Shown: in pieces, positions 19,152-27,907 of the stretch
How the letters are laid out: every line of letters begins with the position of its first letter
How positions within the stretch are numbered: position 1 is the first letter of the stretch
Assembly (NCBI RefSeq): GCF_018860565.1
Contig: NZ_JAHKPS010000018.1
Location: 186,001 to 250,000 of the forward strand
Reading direction: 5' to 3'
DNA: 64,000 nt
Source of the DNA: Winogradskyella psychrotolerans
Lineage (GTDB): Bacteria > Bacteroidota > Bacteroidia > Flavobacteriales > Flavobacteriaceae
Translations under genes and position numbers: made by a program
The notes under the pieces: model-generated
Told to the model about the DNA's origin: nothing
Seen by the model: the letters and a program-made list of their open reading frames with translations, nothing else
Database searches by the model: none

Positions 19152-20396
19152 TTACATTTTCTTTTTAGGGTAGCACATATAATATTTAGTGATGGGTTTA
19201 CTCAGTGCTTTTAGGTTTAATTGGTCCGATGCTTTTACGATATCTTTTATTTTTCCTGATTTAAATAAGATATTGATTTTCTGAAAGTTATTCTGATATG
19301 CTTGGTTTGTTAACTTCCCTTGAAACACAAAATATGAGGCTTCATGATTAGTAATTTTATGTTTTTTTATTAAAGCTTCTGAGTGCATTTTTAATTCTGA
19401 AGATTTAATGGGCTTATTTTTCAGCTTTACTTTTAATAAGTTTCTATTTAATATCATTTGGCAAAGGTTACTCAATACAAAATCTTCATGGTTTTGCCAA
19501 TCTTTCATAGCTGCTACAATATCATAATCGTCTAATTTTGAAAAAACAGTTAAAGTTTCATTATTAAAATTTTCGGCATTAATTTCAGAAAAAAGAAAAT
19601 AAAATAAAGCATCACTACAATTTAGCTTTACTCCTTGTTGCACTAATTCTTTTGCTCGCTTTAATGTTCCCATTAATAATTGTTCGGCAACGACACCTGT
19701 TTTATGCATATATACTTGCCAATACATAAAACGTCTAGCTATTAAAAACTTTTCTACGCTTAAAATCCCTTTTTCTTCTACTACTAACTGGTCGTTAACG
19801 ACGTTTAACATGGTGATTAATCGCTCACTATTTATATTACCTTCTGCAACTCCTGTATAAAAACTATCGCGCTTTAAATAATCTGCTCTATCCATATCTA
19901 ATTGGCTAGAAATGAGCTCACACATAAATTGTCGTGGGTATTCTCCTTTAAAAATAGAAATAGCTAACGTTAAACTTCCGTTAAACTCTGCATTGAGTTC
20001 TTCCATAAAACGCAATGAAATTTCTTCGTGAGAAACATTATTTACGATACTATGTTCCATGGCATGAGAAAAAGGACCATGACCAATATCATGTAACAGA
20101 ATGGCTATTAACAATCCGTTTTCTTCATCCTCACTAATTGTAACTCCCTTAAAACGAAGCACATTAACAGCCTTTTGCATTAAATGCATACAACCTAAAG
20201 CATGATGAAAACGCGTATGATGTGCACCTGGATAAACCAAGTAAGACAATCCCATTTGGCTAATGCGACGTAATCTCTGAAAGTATTTATGTTGAATAAT
20301 ATCGAAAATTAACGAATTCGGAATCGTAATAAATCCGTAAATTGGATCGTTAAAGATTTTAAGCTTATTTTTTGTAGGCAAAATTTTAAAATTCAA
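19152..20396 (-). CDS. HD-domain phosphohydrolase (SAMHD1/dGTPase-like)
   Basis: The 414-residue protein has the metal-binding histidines and aspartates of the HD superfamily: H64/H65 in TRFHHALG, H102-D103 in LLHDIGHGPFSH, and D167/D169 in QLDMDRADYLKRDS. That last motif is characteristic of the SAMHD1/dGTPase branch. Such enzymes hydrolyse dNTPs or other phosphoesters; the substrate here is not known. The only start I find is TTG at 20396, just after an in-frame stop, with NDPIYGFITIPN following as expected near the N-terminus. It is divergent from porX with only 26 bases between the starts. Confidence 0.88.
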   Translation of the reverse strand: MNFKILPTKNKLKIFNDPIYGFITIPNSLIFDIIQHKYFQRLRRISQMGLSYLVYPGAHHTRFHHALGCMHLMQKAVNVLRFKGVTISEDEENGLLIAILLHDIGHGPFSHAMEHSIVNNVSHEEISLRFMEELNAEFNGSLTLAISIFKGEYPRQFMCELISSQLDMDRADYLKRDSFYTGVAEGNINSERLITMLNVVNDQLVVEEKGILSVEKFLIARRFMYWQVYMHKTGVVAEQLLMGTLKRAKELVQQGVKLNCSDALFYFLFSEINAENFNNETLTVFSKLDDYDIVAAMKDWQNHEDFVLSNLCQMILNRNLLKVKLKNKPIKSSELKMHSEALIKKHKITNHEASYFVFQGKLTNQAYQNNFQKINILFKSGKIKDIVKASDQLNLKALSKPITKYYMCYPKKKM

Positions 20397-20407
20397 AAAT
20401 TAATAAA

Positions 20408-20415
20408 CAAATATA
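20408..20415 (-). promoter_or_regulatory. -7 promoter element for the HD phosphohydrolase gene
   Basis: The minus strand reads TATATTTG, exact TAnnTTTG, between the divergent starts. Transcription would begin about 5-8 bases before the TTG start, so the mRNA would be nearly leaderless. Confidence 0.45.
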
Positions 20416-20422
20416 CCATAAC

Positions 20423-21970
20423 ATGATAAATATTCTCTGGGTTGACGATGAAATAGATTTATTAAAGCCTCATATTATCTTTTTAGAGCAAAAAGGTTAC
20501 ACTGTTACCAAATGCCAAAGTGGAACTGAAGCTTTAGAAATTATAACTGACACAAACTTTGATATCGTCTTTTTAGATGAGAATATGCCTGGATTGACAG
20601 GGTTAGAAACTTTAAACGAAATAAAAGAACGACGTGCCAATTTACCTATAGTAATGATTACTAAAAGTGAAGAGGAATATATTATGGAAGAAGCCATTGG
20701 TAATAAAATTGCCGATTATTTAATAAAACCCGTAAATCCAAATCAGATATTATTGAGCTTAAAGAAAAATTTAGACCACTCTCGTTTAATATCAGAAAAA
20801 ACAACCTCTAATTACCAACAAGAATTCCGAAAGATTGCTATGGATTTATCTATGGTTAATTCGTATGAGGAATGGGTAGATTTATATCAGAAATTAATTT
20901 ACTGGGAACTACAATTAGAAAGTATTGAAGATGCTGGGATGACTGACATTTTAGAGTCTCAAAAAAACGAAGCCAATATGCAATTTGGTAAGTTTATTGA
21001 GAAAAACTATGAAGACTGGTTTCAACCCAACACAGATGCGCCAGTAATGTCGCATACCTTATTTAAAGATAAAATTGTTCCTGAATTAAGTGATAAACAA
21101 CCAACAGTTTTAGTGGTGATAGATAATTTACGTTATGATCAATGGAAAGCGTTTGAACCTATTGTAAACAATTATTACAAAAAAACTTCTGAACTGGCAT
21201 TTTATAGCATCTTACCTACAGCAACACAATACGCGCGTAATGCTATATTTTCGGGATTAATGCCTGCTGATATGGAAAGTTTATTTCCTCAATATTGGAA
21301 AAATGATACTGATGAAGGCGGAAAAAATTTACATGAAGCCGATTTTCTAAGAGAACAATTAAAACGCTTAGGATTAGGTCACTTAAAACATGAATACCAT
21401 AAAATCACTAATCTTAAAGCTGGAAAAAAATTAGTTGAAAATTTTAGGTCTTTAAAAGATAATGACCTTAATGTGATTGTCTATAATTTTGTGGATATGC
21501 TTTCGCATTCTAAAACCGAAATGGAAGTCGTTAAAGAACTAGCATCTAACGACAAAGCATATCGTTCGCTAACGGTAAGTTGGTTTAAAAACTCACCATT
21601 ATTAGAAATGATTCAATTATCACAACAGCTCGGTTTTAAACTAATATTGACTACAGATCATGGCACTATAAATGTAAAAGCTCCTACTAAAGTTATTGGA
21701 GATAGAGACACTAGTTTAAATCTGCGATATAAAACAGGCCGTAGTCTAACATACCAAGACAAAGATGTTTTAGCCGTTAAGAATCCTAAATCTATACATT
21801 TACCTTCGTTAACAATGAGTAGCTCGTTTATATTTGCAAAAGGAGATCTATTTTTAGCATATCCTAATAACTTTAATCATTATGTAAGCTATTACAGAAA
21901 TACATATCAACATGGCGGTGTGTCTTTAGAAGAAATGGTTATTCCGTTCGTAGTAATGGATCCTAAATAA
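20423..21970 (+). CDS. porX: T9SS regulator PorX (response regulator with PglZ domain)
   Basis: The 515-residue protein has an N-terminal receiver domain, with acidic pocket D8/D9, phosphoacceptor D52 in VFLDENMPG, T80 and K102. A linker and a C-terminal PglZ/alkaline-phosphatase-superfamily domain (about 225-510) follow, with VVIDNLRYDQW, a nucleophile-type threonine in LPTATQYARN (T266/T268) and TTDHGTINV. In Porphyromonas and Flavobacterium, PorX controls the type IX secretion system together with the sensor PorY and sigma factor SigP. That fits the T9SS cargo genes in this window. No porY is visible here. Confidence 0.93.
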   Translation: MINILWVDDEIDLLKPHIIFLEQKGYTVTKCQSGTEALEIITDTNFDIVFLDENMPGLTGLETLNEIKERRANLPIVMITKSEEEYIMEEAIGNKIADYLIKPVNPNQILLSLKKNLDHSRLISEKTTSNYQQEFRKIAMDLSMVNSYEEWVDLYQKLIYWELQLESIEDAGMTDILESQKNEANMQFGKFIEKNYEDWFQPNTDAPVMSHTLFKDKIVPELSDKQPTVLVVIDNLRYDQWKAFEPIVNNYYKKTSELAFYSILPTATQYARNAIFSGLMPADMESLFPQYWKNDTDEGGKNLHEADFLREQLKRLGLGHLKHEYHKITNLKAGKKLVENFRSLKDNDLNVIVYNFVDMLSHSKTEMEVVKELASNDKAYRSLTVSWFKNSPLLEMIQLSQQLGFKLILTTDHGTINVKAPTKVIGDRDTSLNLRYKTGRSLTYQDKDVLAVKNPKSIHLPSLTMSSSFIFAKGDLFLAYPNNFNHYVSYYRNTYQHGGVSLEEMVIPFVVMDPK

Positions 21971-22072
21971 TTACTATTATATACAAGATTAAGTTGTCCA
22001 ACTAAAACCTGTATTTTAACGAGATACTCATATTAGACGATAACAAAAACCCCTTTAAAATGCAAAAATAAC

Positions 22073-22084
22073 CGACGAAATGCA
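22073..22084 (+). promoter_or_regulatory. CGACGAAATGCA motif upstream of tsaE
   Basis: This 12-base sequence in the porX-tsaE spacer is identical to 35522-35533 upstream of the giant lyase gene; diverged copies are at 35552-35563 and 35698-35708. Recurrence only in spacers suggests a binding site or a dispersed regulatory motif. The factor is unknown. Confidence 0.4.
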
Positions 22085-22146
22085 CTTTTCTTTAGGTTTT
22101 TCAAAATTTTATACCTAATATTGTAGTATTAAATTTTTAAAAAACA

Positions 22147-22611
22147 TTGAAAACTATAGAGTTTACATACCATATTAAAGATATTAATGCTACTGCAAGC
22201 CGTGTTTTAGGATATTTGGATGCTAAGACAGTGTTATTTAATGGCAGCATGGGAGCTGGCAAGACTACATTTATTAATGCACTTATTAAAGCAATGCAAA
22301 GTGATGATATAGCAACGAGTCCAACCTTTTCTATTGTAAACGAATATACTTTACCAAATGATAAAGTATATCATTTTGACTTCTATAGGATAGAATCTAT
22401 AGATGAAGCTTATAGTTTTGGTATAGAAGACTATTTAAATAGTAATCATTGGTTATTTATGGAGTGGTCAGAACGTATTGAAGAACTCATACCAGAAGAT
22501 TCACAAACCATTACCATTACTCATTTAAACGATAATATTAGATCCCTCAAATTAACTGTAAATACTAAACATTTTACCGAGAACGAAGCCATGACAGTAT
22601 CAAAATTTTAA
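22147..22611 (+). CDS. tsaE: tRNA threonylcarbamoyladenosine synthesis ATPase TsaE
   Basis: The 154-residue protein belongs to the complex that makes t6A37 in ANN-decoding tRNAs. The Walker A motif GSMGAGKTT is at 33-41, followed by the family signatures TSPTFSIVNEY, YHFDFYR and MEWSER. Length matches the family. The start appears to be TTG at 22147; no in-frame ATG precedes the Walker motif. Confidence 0.95.
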   Translation: MKTIEFTYHIKDINATASRVLGYLDAKTVLFNGSMGAGKTTFINALIKAMQSDDIATSPTFSIVNEYTLPNDKVYHFDFYRIESIDEAYSFGIEDYLNSNHWLFMEWSERIEELIPEDSQTITITHLNDNIRSLKLTVNTKHFTENEAMTVSKF

Positions 22612-22705
22612 AAAAAGATTAATACTATTCCTACAAGAAGACACTAGTATTACGGAAAAACCGTAATTGAAGCCTCATAATTTATTGGACTTTAACAATT
22701 TCTCA

Positions 22706-22737
22706 TTTGTAAGCACTATACAATGCTCTTACATTTG
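22706..22737 (+). promoter_or_regulatory. Consensus Bacteroidota promoter for the small secreted peptide gene
   Basis: TTTG at 22706-22709 and TACATTTG at 22730-22737 match the -33 and -7 elements with a 20-base spacer. Transcription would start near 22744, about 24 nt before the ATG at 22768. Confidence 0.7.
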
Positions 22738-22767
22738 TTGCAATTAATTAATTAAATCCCTTAAATT

Positions 22768-22914
22768 ATGAAGACTAAAAAAAACTTAGTATTAGCGATT
22801 GCAATCTTCGGAGGAATGTTATTTACTGTACAAGCTACTAACATTATTGACTTAGATGGACAAACAACAACACAAATTGAAAAGAAAAAATTTAAGAAGC
22901 CAAGAAGCTTATAA
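22768..22914 (+). CDS. Small secreted peptide (48 residues)
   Basis: This short ORF starts at an ATG right after a near-consensus promoter. It encodes a clear signal peptide (MKTKKNLVLAIAIFGGMLF then TVQA), followed by a mature part of about 25 residues rich in Thr, Gln and Lys (TTTQIEKKKFKKPRSL). I recall similar short secreted ORFs in Flavobacteriia but know of no function. Its 3' end overlaps the start of the next ORF by up to 59 bases in another frame, so the two may be translationally coupled. The promoter and signal peptide make it credible. Confidence 0.6.
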   Translation: MKTKKNLVLAIAIFGGMLFTVQATNIIDLDGQTTTQIEKKKFKKPRSL

Positions 22915-23398
22915 AGCTAGTTTCAAGAAAGGTGCTCTGCTTGCGATTATTATAGCTAGTGTACCATTCTTATTTTCTTTACATGAAAGTATTCCAAGTA
23001 AAAAAATTTGGAGTACTTTTTTGTTTACATATGACAGTAAAGTATGGGAAGATGCCAACTTGGTAATGTGGATCTTTACAGGCAAAGCCATACCTTTATT
23101 ACTTTTACTAATTTGGTTTTTCACATGCCGTCACTGGTGGCACCATGCATTAATTGTTCCTATTATAATGTATACTTACCAAATTTTTGATTTATTCAAT
23201 GAAGACCAAGGGTATTTTGACGAATATCAAATAGTCGTATTACTACCAATTATGGCATTTGTTGTGCCTTCCATTTATTTAATTAGAGCTAAGGCATTTA
23301 ACAAAATAAATAATGCAGATAAAACACTTGAAGAACTTGAAGAAGAATTCATGATTAAGCCTAAAGGTGTTTGGAGTAAGGTTAAGCAATATTTTTAA
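22856..23398 (+). CDS. Integral membrane protein of unknown function
   Basis: The protein has up to 180 residues. Four hydrophobic segments are visible: ALLAIIIASVPFLFSL, KAIPLLLLLIWFFTC, ALIVPIIMYTYQIFDLF and IVVLLPIMAFVVPSIYLI. A His/Trp-rich turn (CRHWWHH) lies between the second and third. A charged cytoplasmic tail with ADKTLEELEEEF follows. The ATG at 22856 lies inside the small secreted peptide ORF; a TTG at 22877 (then KRKNLRSQE) is an equally plausible start. I do not recognise the family. Confidence 0.7.
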   Translation: MDKQQHKLKRKNLRSQEAYKASFKKGALLAIIIASVPFLFSLHESIPSKKIWSTFLFTYDSKVWEDANLVMWIFTGKAIPLLLLLIWFFTCRHWWHHALIVPIIMYTYQIFDLFNEDQGYFDEYQIVVLLPIMAFVVPSIYLIRAKAFNKINNADKTLEELEEEFMIKPKGVWSKVKQYF

Positions 23399-23510
23399 TC
23401 TTCTATTTTACATTGATTGAGATATTATTCGTAATTTGAAGTTAATTTACGTATCGTAATATTTATAGCGTTTCGTTATATTGCAATTACTATTAAAATT
23501 GACCAATTAA

Positions 23511-24710
23511 ATGAGTAAATCTTTGTCACCATTTACAAGAGCCCAATTATTACCTCAAGAAGAGACTTTAGAAATTCTTAAACAAAAAGGAGAACTATTT
23601 ATTGGAATTCCTAAAGAAGCTCATTTTCAAGAACGGCGTGTATGTTTAACACCAGATGCAGTATCTGCATTAACAGCCAATGGCCATCGTGTACTATTCG
23701 AATCTGGCGCAGGTGAAGGTGCAAATTTCAAAGATAAAGACTATAGCGAAGCAGGTGCAGAAGTTACAAAAGATACCGCGAAGGTATACTCCTGTCCTAT
23801 TATTCTTAAAGTAGAACCTCCTTCTATAGATGAAATAAAACTCATTAATCCGCAAACACTTTTAATTTCTGCGCTTCAAATAAAAACACAAAACAAATCT
23901 TATTTTGAAGCTTTAGCAAAAAAACGAATTACAGCATTAGCATTTGAATATATTAAAGATGATGACGGTGCATATCCTGCCGTAAGCTCTCTTAGCGAAA
24001 TTGCAGGTACGGCTTCCATATTAATCGCATCAGAGTTATTATCTAATGTTAATGGTGGTAATGGTTTAATGCTAGGTAATATTAATGGAGTACCACCTAC
24101 AGAAATAGTTATTTTAGGAGCTGGTACTGTTGGAGAATTTGCAGCACGTTCTGCTATTGGCTTAGGTGCTAATATTAAAGTATTTGACAGTTCTATCACT
24201 AAACTCCGTCGACTTCAAAATAATTTGGGCCGTACTGTTTACACCTCGACTATGCAGCCTAAAAATCTTTTAAAAGCCTTAAAACGTTGTGATGTTGCCA
24301 TTGGAGCTGTAAGAGGTCTTAATCGTGCACCAATTGTAGTTACAGAGAGTATGTTAAGCCATATGAAAGCAGGGTCTGTTGTTATAGATGTTAGCATAGA
24401 TATGGGAGGTTGTTTTGAAACTAGCGAAGTTACTACACACGACAAACCTACTTTTGAGTATAATGGTGTAGTTCATTATTGTGTACCTAATATTCCAGCG
24501 CGATATTCTAGAACAGCCTCAGTTTCAATTAGTAATATTTTCACTCCGTACCTATTAGAAATTGGAGAATATGGCGGTATTGAAAATGCGCTTCGATTTG
24601 ATCGCGGTTTAAAAAATGGGTTGTATTTTTACCACGGCATTTTAACTAACAAATCTGTTGCAGAATGGTTTGGCTTAGATTACAACGATGCCAATTTATT
24701 AATTTTTTAA
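23511..24710 (+). CDS. ald: Alanine dehydrogenase-like protein
   Basis: The 399-residue protein has the Ald/PntA-type two-domain fold. The N-terminal domain has GIPKE at 32-36 and a lysine in ILKVEPP (K100). The Rossmann domain has GAGTVG at 203-208, and a later IDMGGCFE and YCVPNIPA match Ald closely. Alanine dehydrogenase interconverts L-alanine and pyruvate with NAD. However, the strand that carries the catalytic histidine in well-known Ald enzymes (LHLA) reads ALQIK here (Q123), closer to the transhydrogenase alpha subunit. The N-terminus is extended by about 30 residues. The specific substrate is therefore less certain than the family. Confidence 0.82.
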   Translation: MSKSLSPFTRAQLLPQEETLEILKQKGELFIGIPKEAHFQERRVCLTPDAVSALTANGHRVLFESGAGEGANFKDKDYSEAGAEVTKDTAKVYSCPIILKVEPPSIDEIKLINPQTLLISALQIKTQNKSYFEALAKKRITALAFEYIKDDDGAYPAVSSLSEIAGTASILIASELLSNVNGGNGLMLGNINGVPPTEIVILGAGTVGEFAARSAIGLGANIKVFDSSITKLRRLQNNLGRTVYTSTMQPKNLLKALKRCDVAIGAVRGLNRAPIVVTESMLSHMKAGSVVIDVSIDMGGCFETSEVTTHDKPTFEYNGVVHYCVPNIPARYSRTASVSISNIFTPYLLEIGEYGGIENALRFDRGLKNGLYFYHGILTNKSVAEWFGLDYNDANLLIF

Positions 24711-24755
24711 CCTATTCTCAACGATTAACAACCGAATAGAATTATTTGCGCTACT

Positions 24756-25133
24756 ATGAAATTTATACATCGTTTAGGCTACTATCTTGGTGGTTTTGCT
24801 ATTGGTTTAATTCTTCTAATGTTTTTTTTAAACGGAAAAGATGCTTCTTGTGATTATGGACCTAATGCTAGAACAACAAAAAACATCAGCTCTAAACCTA
24901 TACAATATTCTAATAAAGCCTCTGTATTTATAGCAAACCAAGCTTTAGATTCTACAACAATAATCAATTTAGTAAAATTTGGAAGTGTTGATTTTTCTAA
25001 GAGCAAAACAAAAATAGATTCGTGTAAAATCTATTATATAGAAAACAGTTATAAAGAACAAGAATTAGCATTAGAGATTAAAAATTGTGACTCCATAGCG
25101 ACACTCCTCGATATTAATTATACAAACAACTAA
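24756..25133 (+). CDS. Small membrane-anchored protein, DUF4258-like
   Basis: The 125-residue protein has one N-terminal membrane segment (LGGFAIGLILLMFFL). A soluble domain of about 95 residues follows, with two cysteines in the first part (ASCDYGP) and in DSCKIYYIE. It follows the alanine dehydrogenase-like gene by 45 bases in the same direction, probably in one transcript. The DUF4258 assignment is from memory of Flavobacteriia annotation and is uncertain. Function unknown. Confidence 0.6.
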   Translation: MKFIHRLGYYLGGFAIGLILLMFFLNGKDASCDYGPNARTTKNISSKPIQYSNKASVFIANQALDSTTIINLVKFGSVDFSKSKTKIDSCKIYYIENSYKEQELALEIKNCDSIATLLDINYTNN

Positions 25134-25220
25134 TTTGTTGAAATTGTTTGGTGTAGAATTTAGACGTTTCATTCTAAATTCACATATTTGAAGCTATTTC
25201 CAAAACTTAAAAATCATAAC

Positions 25221-26240
25221 ATGAAAATATTAGTAACAGGTGCCGCAGGATTTATAGGGTTTTACACCTCTAAAGTTTTACTTTCTAAAGGTCATCAAGT
25301 CGTTGGTTTGGATAATATTAATGATTATTATGATGTTAATTTAAAATATGACAGATTAACTGAATTAGGTATTTCTAAAGATGAAGCTTCAGAATTTAAC
25401 ACACTTTGTAATAGTAAATCTGAAGATTTTTCTTTTGTAAGAATGAATCTTGAAAACAGAGATGAACTTCCTAAATTATTCAAAAACGAAAATTTTGATA
25501 TTGTATGCAACCTTGCTGCACAAGCAGGAGTAAGATATAGTTTAGAAAACCCTGAAACTTATGTCGATTCTAATTTAGTTGGTTTTTTAAACATATTAGA
25601 ATGTTGTAGAAACAACAATATTAAACACTTAGTTTATGCTAGTAGTTCTAGTGTATATGGTATGAATAAGAAAATACCGTTTTCAACTGATGACAATGTA
25701 GATCATCCAATAAGTTTATATGCTGCCACTAAAAAAAGTAACGAACTTATGGCACACACCTACAGTCATTTGTTTAAAATACCTACTACAGGTTTAAGAT
25801 TCTTTACAGTATACGGCCCTTGGGGAAGACCAGATATGGCTATGTTTTTATTTACAGACGCCATCGTAAACGATAGACCGATTAAAGTCTTTAACCACGG
25901 TAATATGGAACGGGATTTCACTTATATAGATGATATCGTAGAAGGTGTGGTTAGAATAATTGAAAAAACACCTAAACAACGAATTGAATCTAATGAACTA
26001 TACAAGATTTATAATATTGGAAACAACAATTCTGTAAAATTATTAGACTTTATCAAGGAAATAGAAGTCAACCTAGGTAAATCTGCAACTAAAAATATGA
26101 TGGAAATGCAACCTGGAGATGTAGAACGCACTTGGGCAGATGTTGATGAACTTATTAAAGATTATGACTACAGACCTAACACATCTATAAAACATGGGGT
26201 TAAATCTTTTATAGATTGGTTTAAAAACTATTACAATTAA
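25221..26240 (+). CDS. UDP-glucuronate 4-epimerase-like sugar-nucleotide epimerase
   Basis: The 339-residue extended short-chain dehydrogenase has the NAD motif GAAGFIG at 7-13, the catalytic YAATK (Y167, K171) and serine cluster near 141-144. AAQAGVRYSLENP and GLRFFTVYGPWGRPDMAM are typical of the CapI/GAE branch, which turns UDP-glucuronate into UDP-galacturonate. A TTG at 25188 would extend the ORF by 11 residues, but the ATG at 25221 begins directly with the Rossmann strand MKILVTG. The adjacent UDP-glucose dehydrogenase would supply its substrate. Confidence 0.88.
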   Translation: MKILVTGAAGFIGFYTSKVLLSKGHQVVGLDNINDYYDVNLKYDRLTELGISKDEASEFNTLCNSKSEDFSFVRMNLENRDELPKLFKNENFDIVCNLAAQAGVRYSLENPETYVDSNLVGFLNILECCRNNNIKHLVYASSSSVYGMNKKIPFSTDDNVDHPISLYAATKKSNELMAHTYSHLFKIPTTGLRFFTVYGPWGRPDMAMFLFTDAIVNDRPIKVFNHGNMERDFTYIDDIVEGVVRIIEKTPKQRIESNELYKIYNIGNNNSVKLLDFIKEIEVNLGKSATKNMMEMQPGDVERTWADVDELIKDYDYRPNTSIKHGVKSFIDWFKNYYN

Positions 26241-26455
26241 GAATAAATTTTGAACAAAAGTTCTTATTTTCGAAGCCTAAATGATACTTATCGTAAAAAT
26301 ATGCCATTGATATGTAATAATTACTTCAATTCAATTATTTCTATCAAATTTGCTGTCATTTACAATATTTAACTCAAATCTAAACAAACTTAAAAAACGA
26401 AGCGAGTATGTTAAGAATCTAGCATCTTGTTAGTTTAAAAAATAAAAATAAACAC

Positions 26456-27835
26456 ATGAAAATCACAAATATCTGTTGCATTGGGGCTGGCTACGTAGGA
26501 GGACCTACAATGGCGGTAATAGCAAAAAAAAATCCACACATAAAAGTTACTATTGTAGATATAAATGCAGAACGTATTGCAGCATGGAATAACAAAGACG
26601 TATCAAAACTACCAATTTACGAACCTGGATTAGCAGAAATCGTAGAAGAAACTAGAGGAAAAAATTTATTCTTCTCTACTGAAATAGATAAAACGATCGC
26701 AGCATCTGAAATGATTTTTATATCAGTAAATACACCAACCAAAACTTATGGTAAAGGAAAAGGTATGGCTGCTGATTTAAAATACGTAGAACTATGCGCA
26801 AGAAACATTGCCGAAGTAGCGACAACAGATAAAATTGTTGTAGAAAAATCAACCTTACCAGTAAGAACAGCCCAAGCTATAAAAAGTATTTTACACAATA
26901 CAGGAAGTAATGTAAAATTTGATATTTTATCTAATCCTGAATTTTTAGCTGAAGGCACAGCAGTTCAAGATTTATTAAGTCCAGATCGTGTACTTATTGG
27001 AGGTGAATCTGAAGATGCTATTGAAAGTTTAGCCGCTATTTATGGAAGTTGGGTACCACAAGACAGAATTTTAAGAACTAATGTCTGGTCGTCAGAATTG
27101 TCAAAACTAACCGCTAACGCATTTTTAGCACAACGTATATCTTCTATTAACGCTATATCAGAATTATGTGAACATACAGAAGCTAATGTAAACGAAGTCG
27201 CAAAAGCAATTGGAATGGACTCTAGAATTGGACCAAAATTCTTAAATGCATCTATTGGTTTTGGAGGTTCTTGTTTTCAAAAAGACATATTAAATCTTGT
27301 TTACATTGCTCGAAGTTACAACCTTAATGCTGTAGCAGACTATTGGGAACAAGTGATTATTCTAAACGACCATCAAAAACGACGTTTTTCTGATAACCTA
27401 ATCAGTACACTCTACAATACGGTTTCTGGTAAAAAAATCGCAATGTTAGGTTGGGCCTTTAAAAAAGATACCAACGATACAAGAGAATCTGCTGCTATTT
27501 ATGTTGCAGACCACTTATTAAATGAACAAGCTAATATTGCCGTTTACGATCCTAAAGTAAATAGTGAAAAAGTGCAAGCAGATTTAAATTATCTTAATAC
27601 AAGATCTGATGAGGAAAACAAAGATTTAGTCAAATATTATGACGATCCTTATGAAGTATCTAAAGACGCCCATGCAATTGCAATTATGACAGAATGGGAT
27701 GAATTTAAGACATACGATTGGCAAAGAATATATGAGCAAATGAAAAAACCTGCTTTTATTTTTGATGGAAGAAATATTCTTAACAAAAAAGAAATGACTA
27801 AAATAGGTTTTGAATACTCCTCAATTGGCCAATAA
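26456..27835 (+). CDS. ugd: UDP-glucose 6-dehydrogenase, animal-like type
   Basis: The 459-residue enzyme oxidises UDP-glucose to UDP-glucuronate using two NAD. The Rossmann motif GAGYVGGPT is at 10-18. [23 protein letters not shown] and the catalytic C273 in [10 protein letters not shown] follow. Many stretches ([17 protein letters not shown] start, [21 protein letters not shown]) match the animal enzyme far better than typical bacterial Ugd. A 215-base spacer separates it from the epimerase and holds no clear promoter. The pair would make UDP-GlcA and UDP-GalA for the polysaccharide genes downstream. Confidence 0.93.
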   Translation: MKITNICCIGAGYVGGPTMAVIAKKNPHIKVTIVDINAERIAAWNNKDVSKLPIYEPGLAEIVEETRGKNLFFSTEIDKTIAASEMIFISVNTPTKTYGKGKGMAADLKYVELCARNIAEVATTDKIVVEKSTLPVRTAQAIKSILHNTGSNVKFDILSNPEFLAEGTAVQDLLSPDRVLIGGESEDAIESLAAIYGSWVPQDRILRTNVWSSELSKLTANAFLAQRISSINAISELCEHTEANVNEVAKAIGMDSRIGPKFLNASIGFGGSCFQKDILNLVYIARSYNLNAVADYWEQVIILNDHQKRRFSDNLISTLYNTVSGKKIAMLGWAFKKDTNDTRESAAIYVADHLLNEQANIAVYDPKVNSEKVQADLNYLNTRSDEENKDLVKYYDDPYEVSKDAHAIAIMTEWDEFKTYDWQRIYEQMKKPAFIFDGRNILNKKEMTKIGFEYSSIGQ

Positions 27836-27853
27836 TTTATTAATTATTATATA

Positions 27854-27892
27854 AAAAAAGCACCAAAAAAAATTAATTTTTGGTGCTTTTTT
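27854..27892. terminator. Strong bidirectional terminator between ugd and the giant lyase gene
   Basis: A 16-bp stem including GCACC/GGTGC (27854-27869 with 27877-27892) and a 7-nt loop has an A-run on the left and T-run on the right. It sits between convergent stops at 27835 and 27908. Confidence 0.88.
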
Positions 27893-27907
27893 CTTGAGGT
27901 CGTTTTA

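Noticed and set aside
23900..24445. Minus-strand ORFs inside the alanine dehydrogenase-like gene
   Set aside because: Antisense shadows of conserved coding sequence without a start signal.
25188..25220. TTG start extending the epimerase
   Set aside because: The added residues precede the Rossmann strand that begins at the ATG at 25221, and the TTG overlaps a -7-like CATATTTG sequence.
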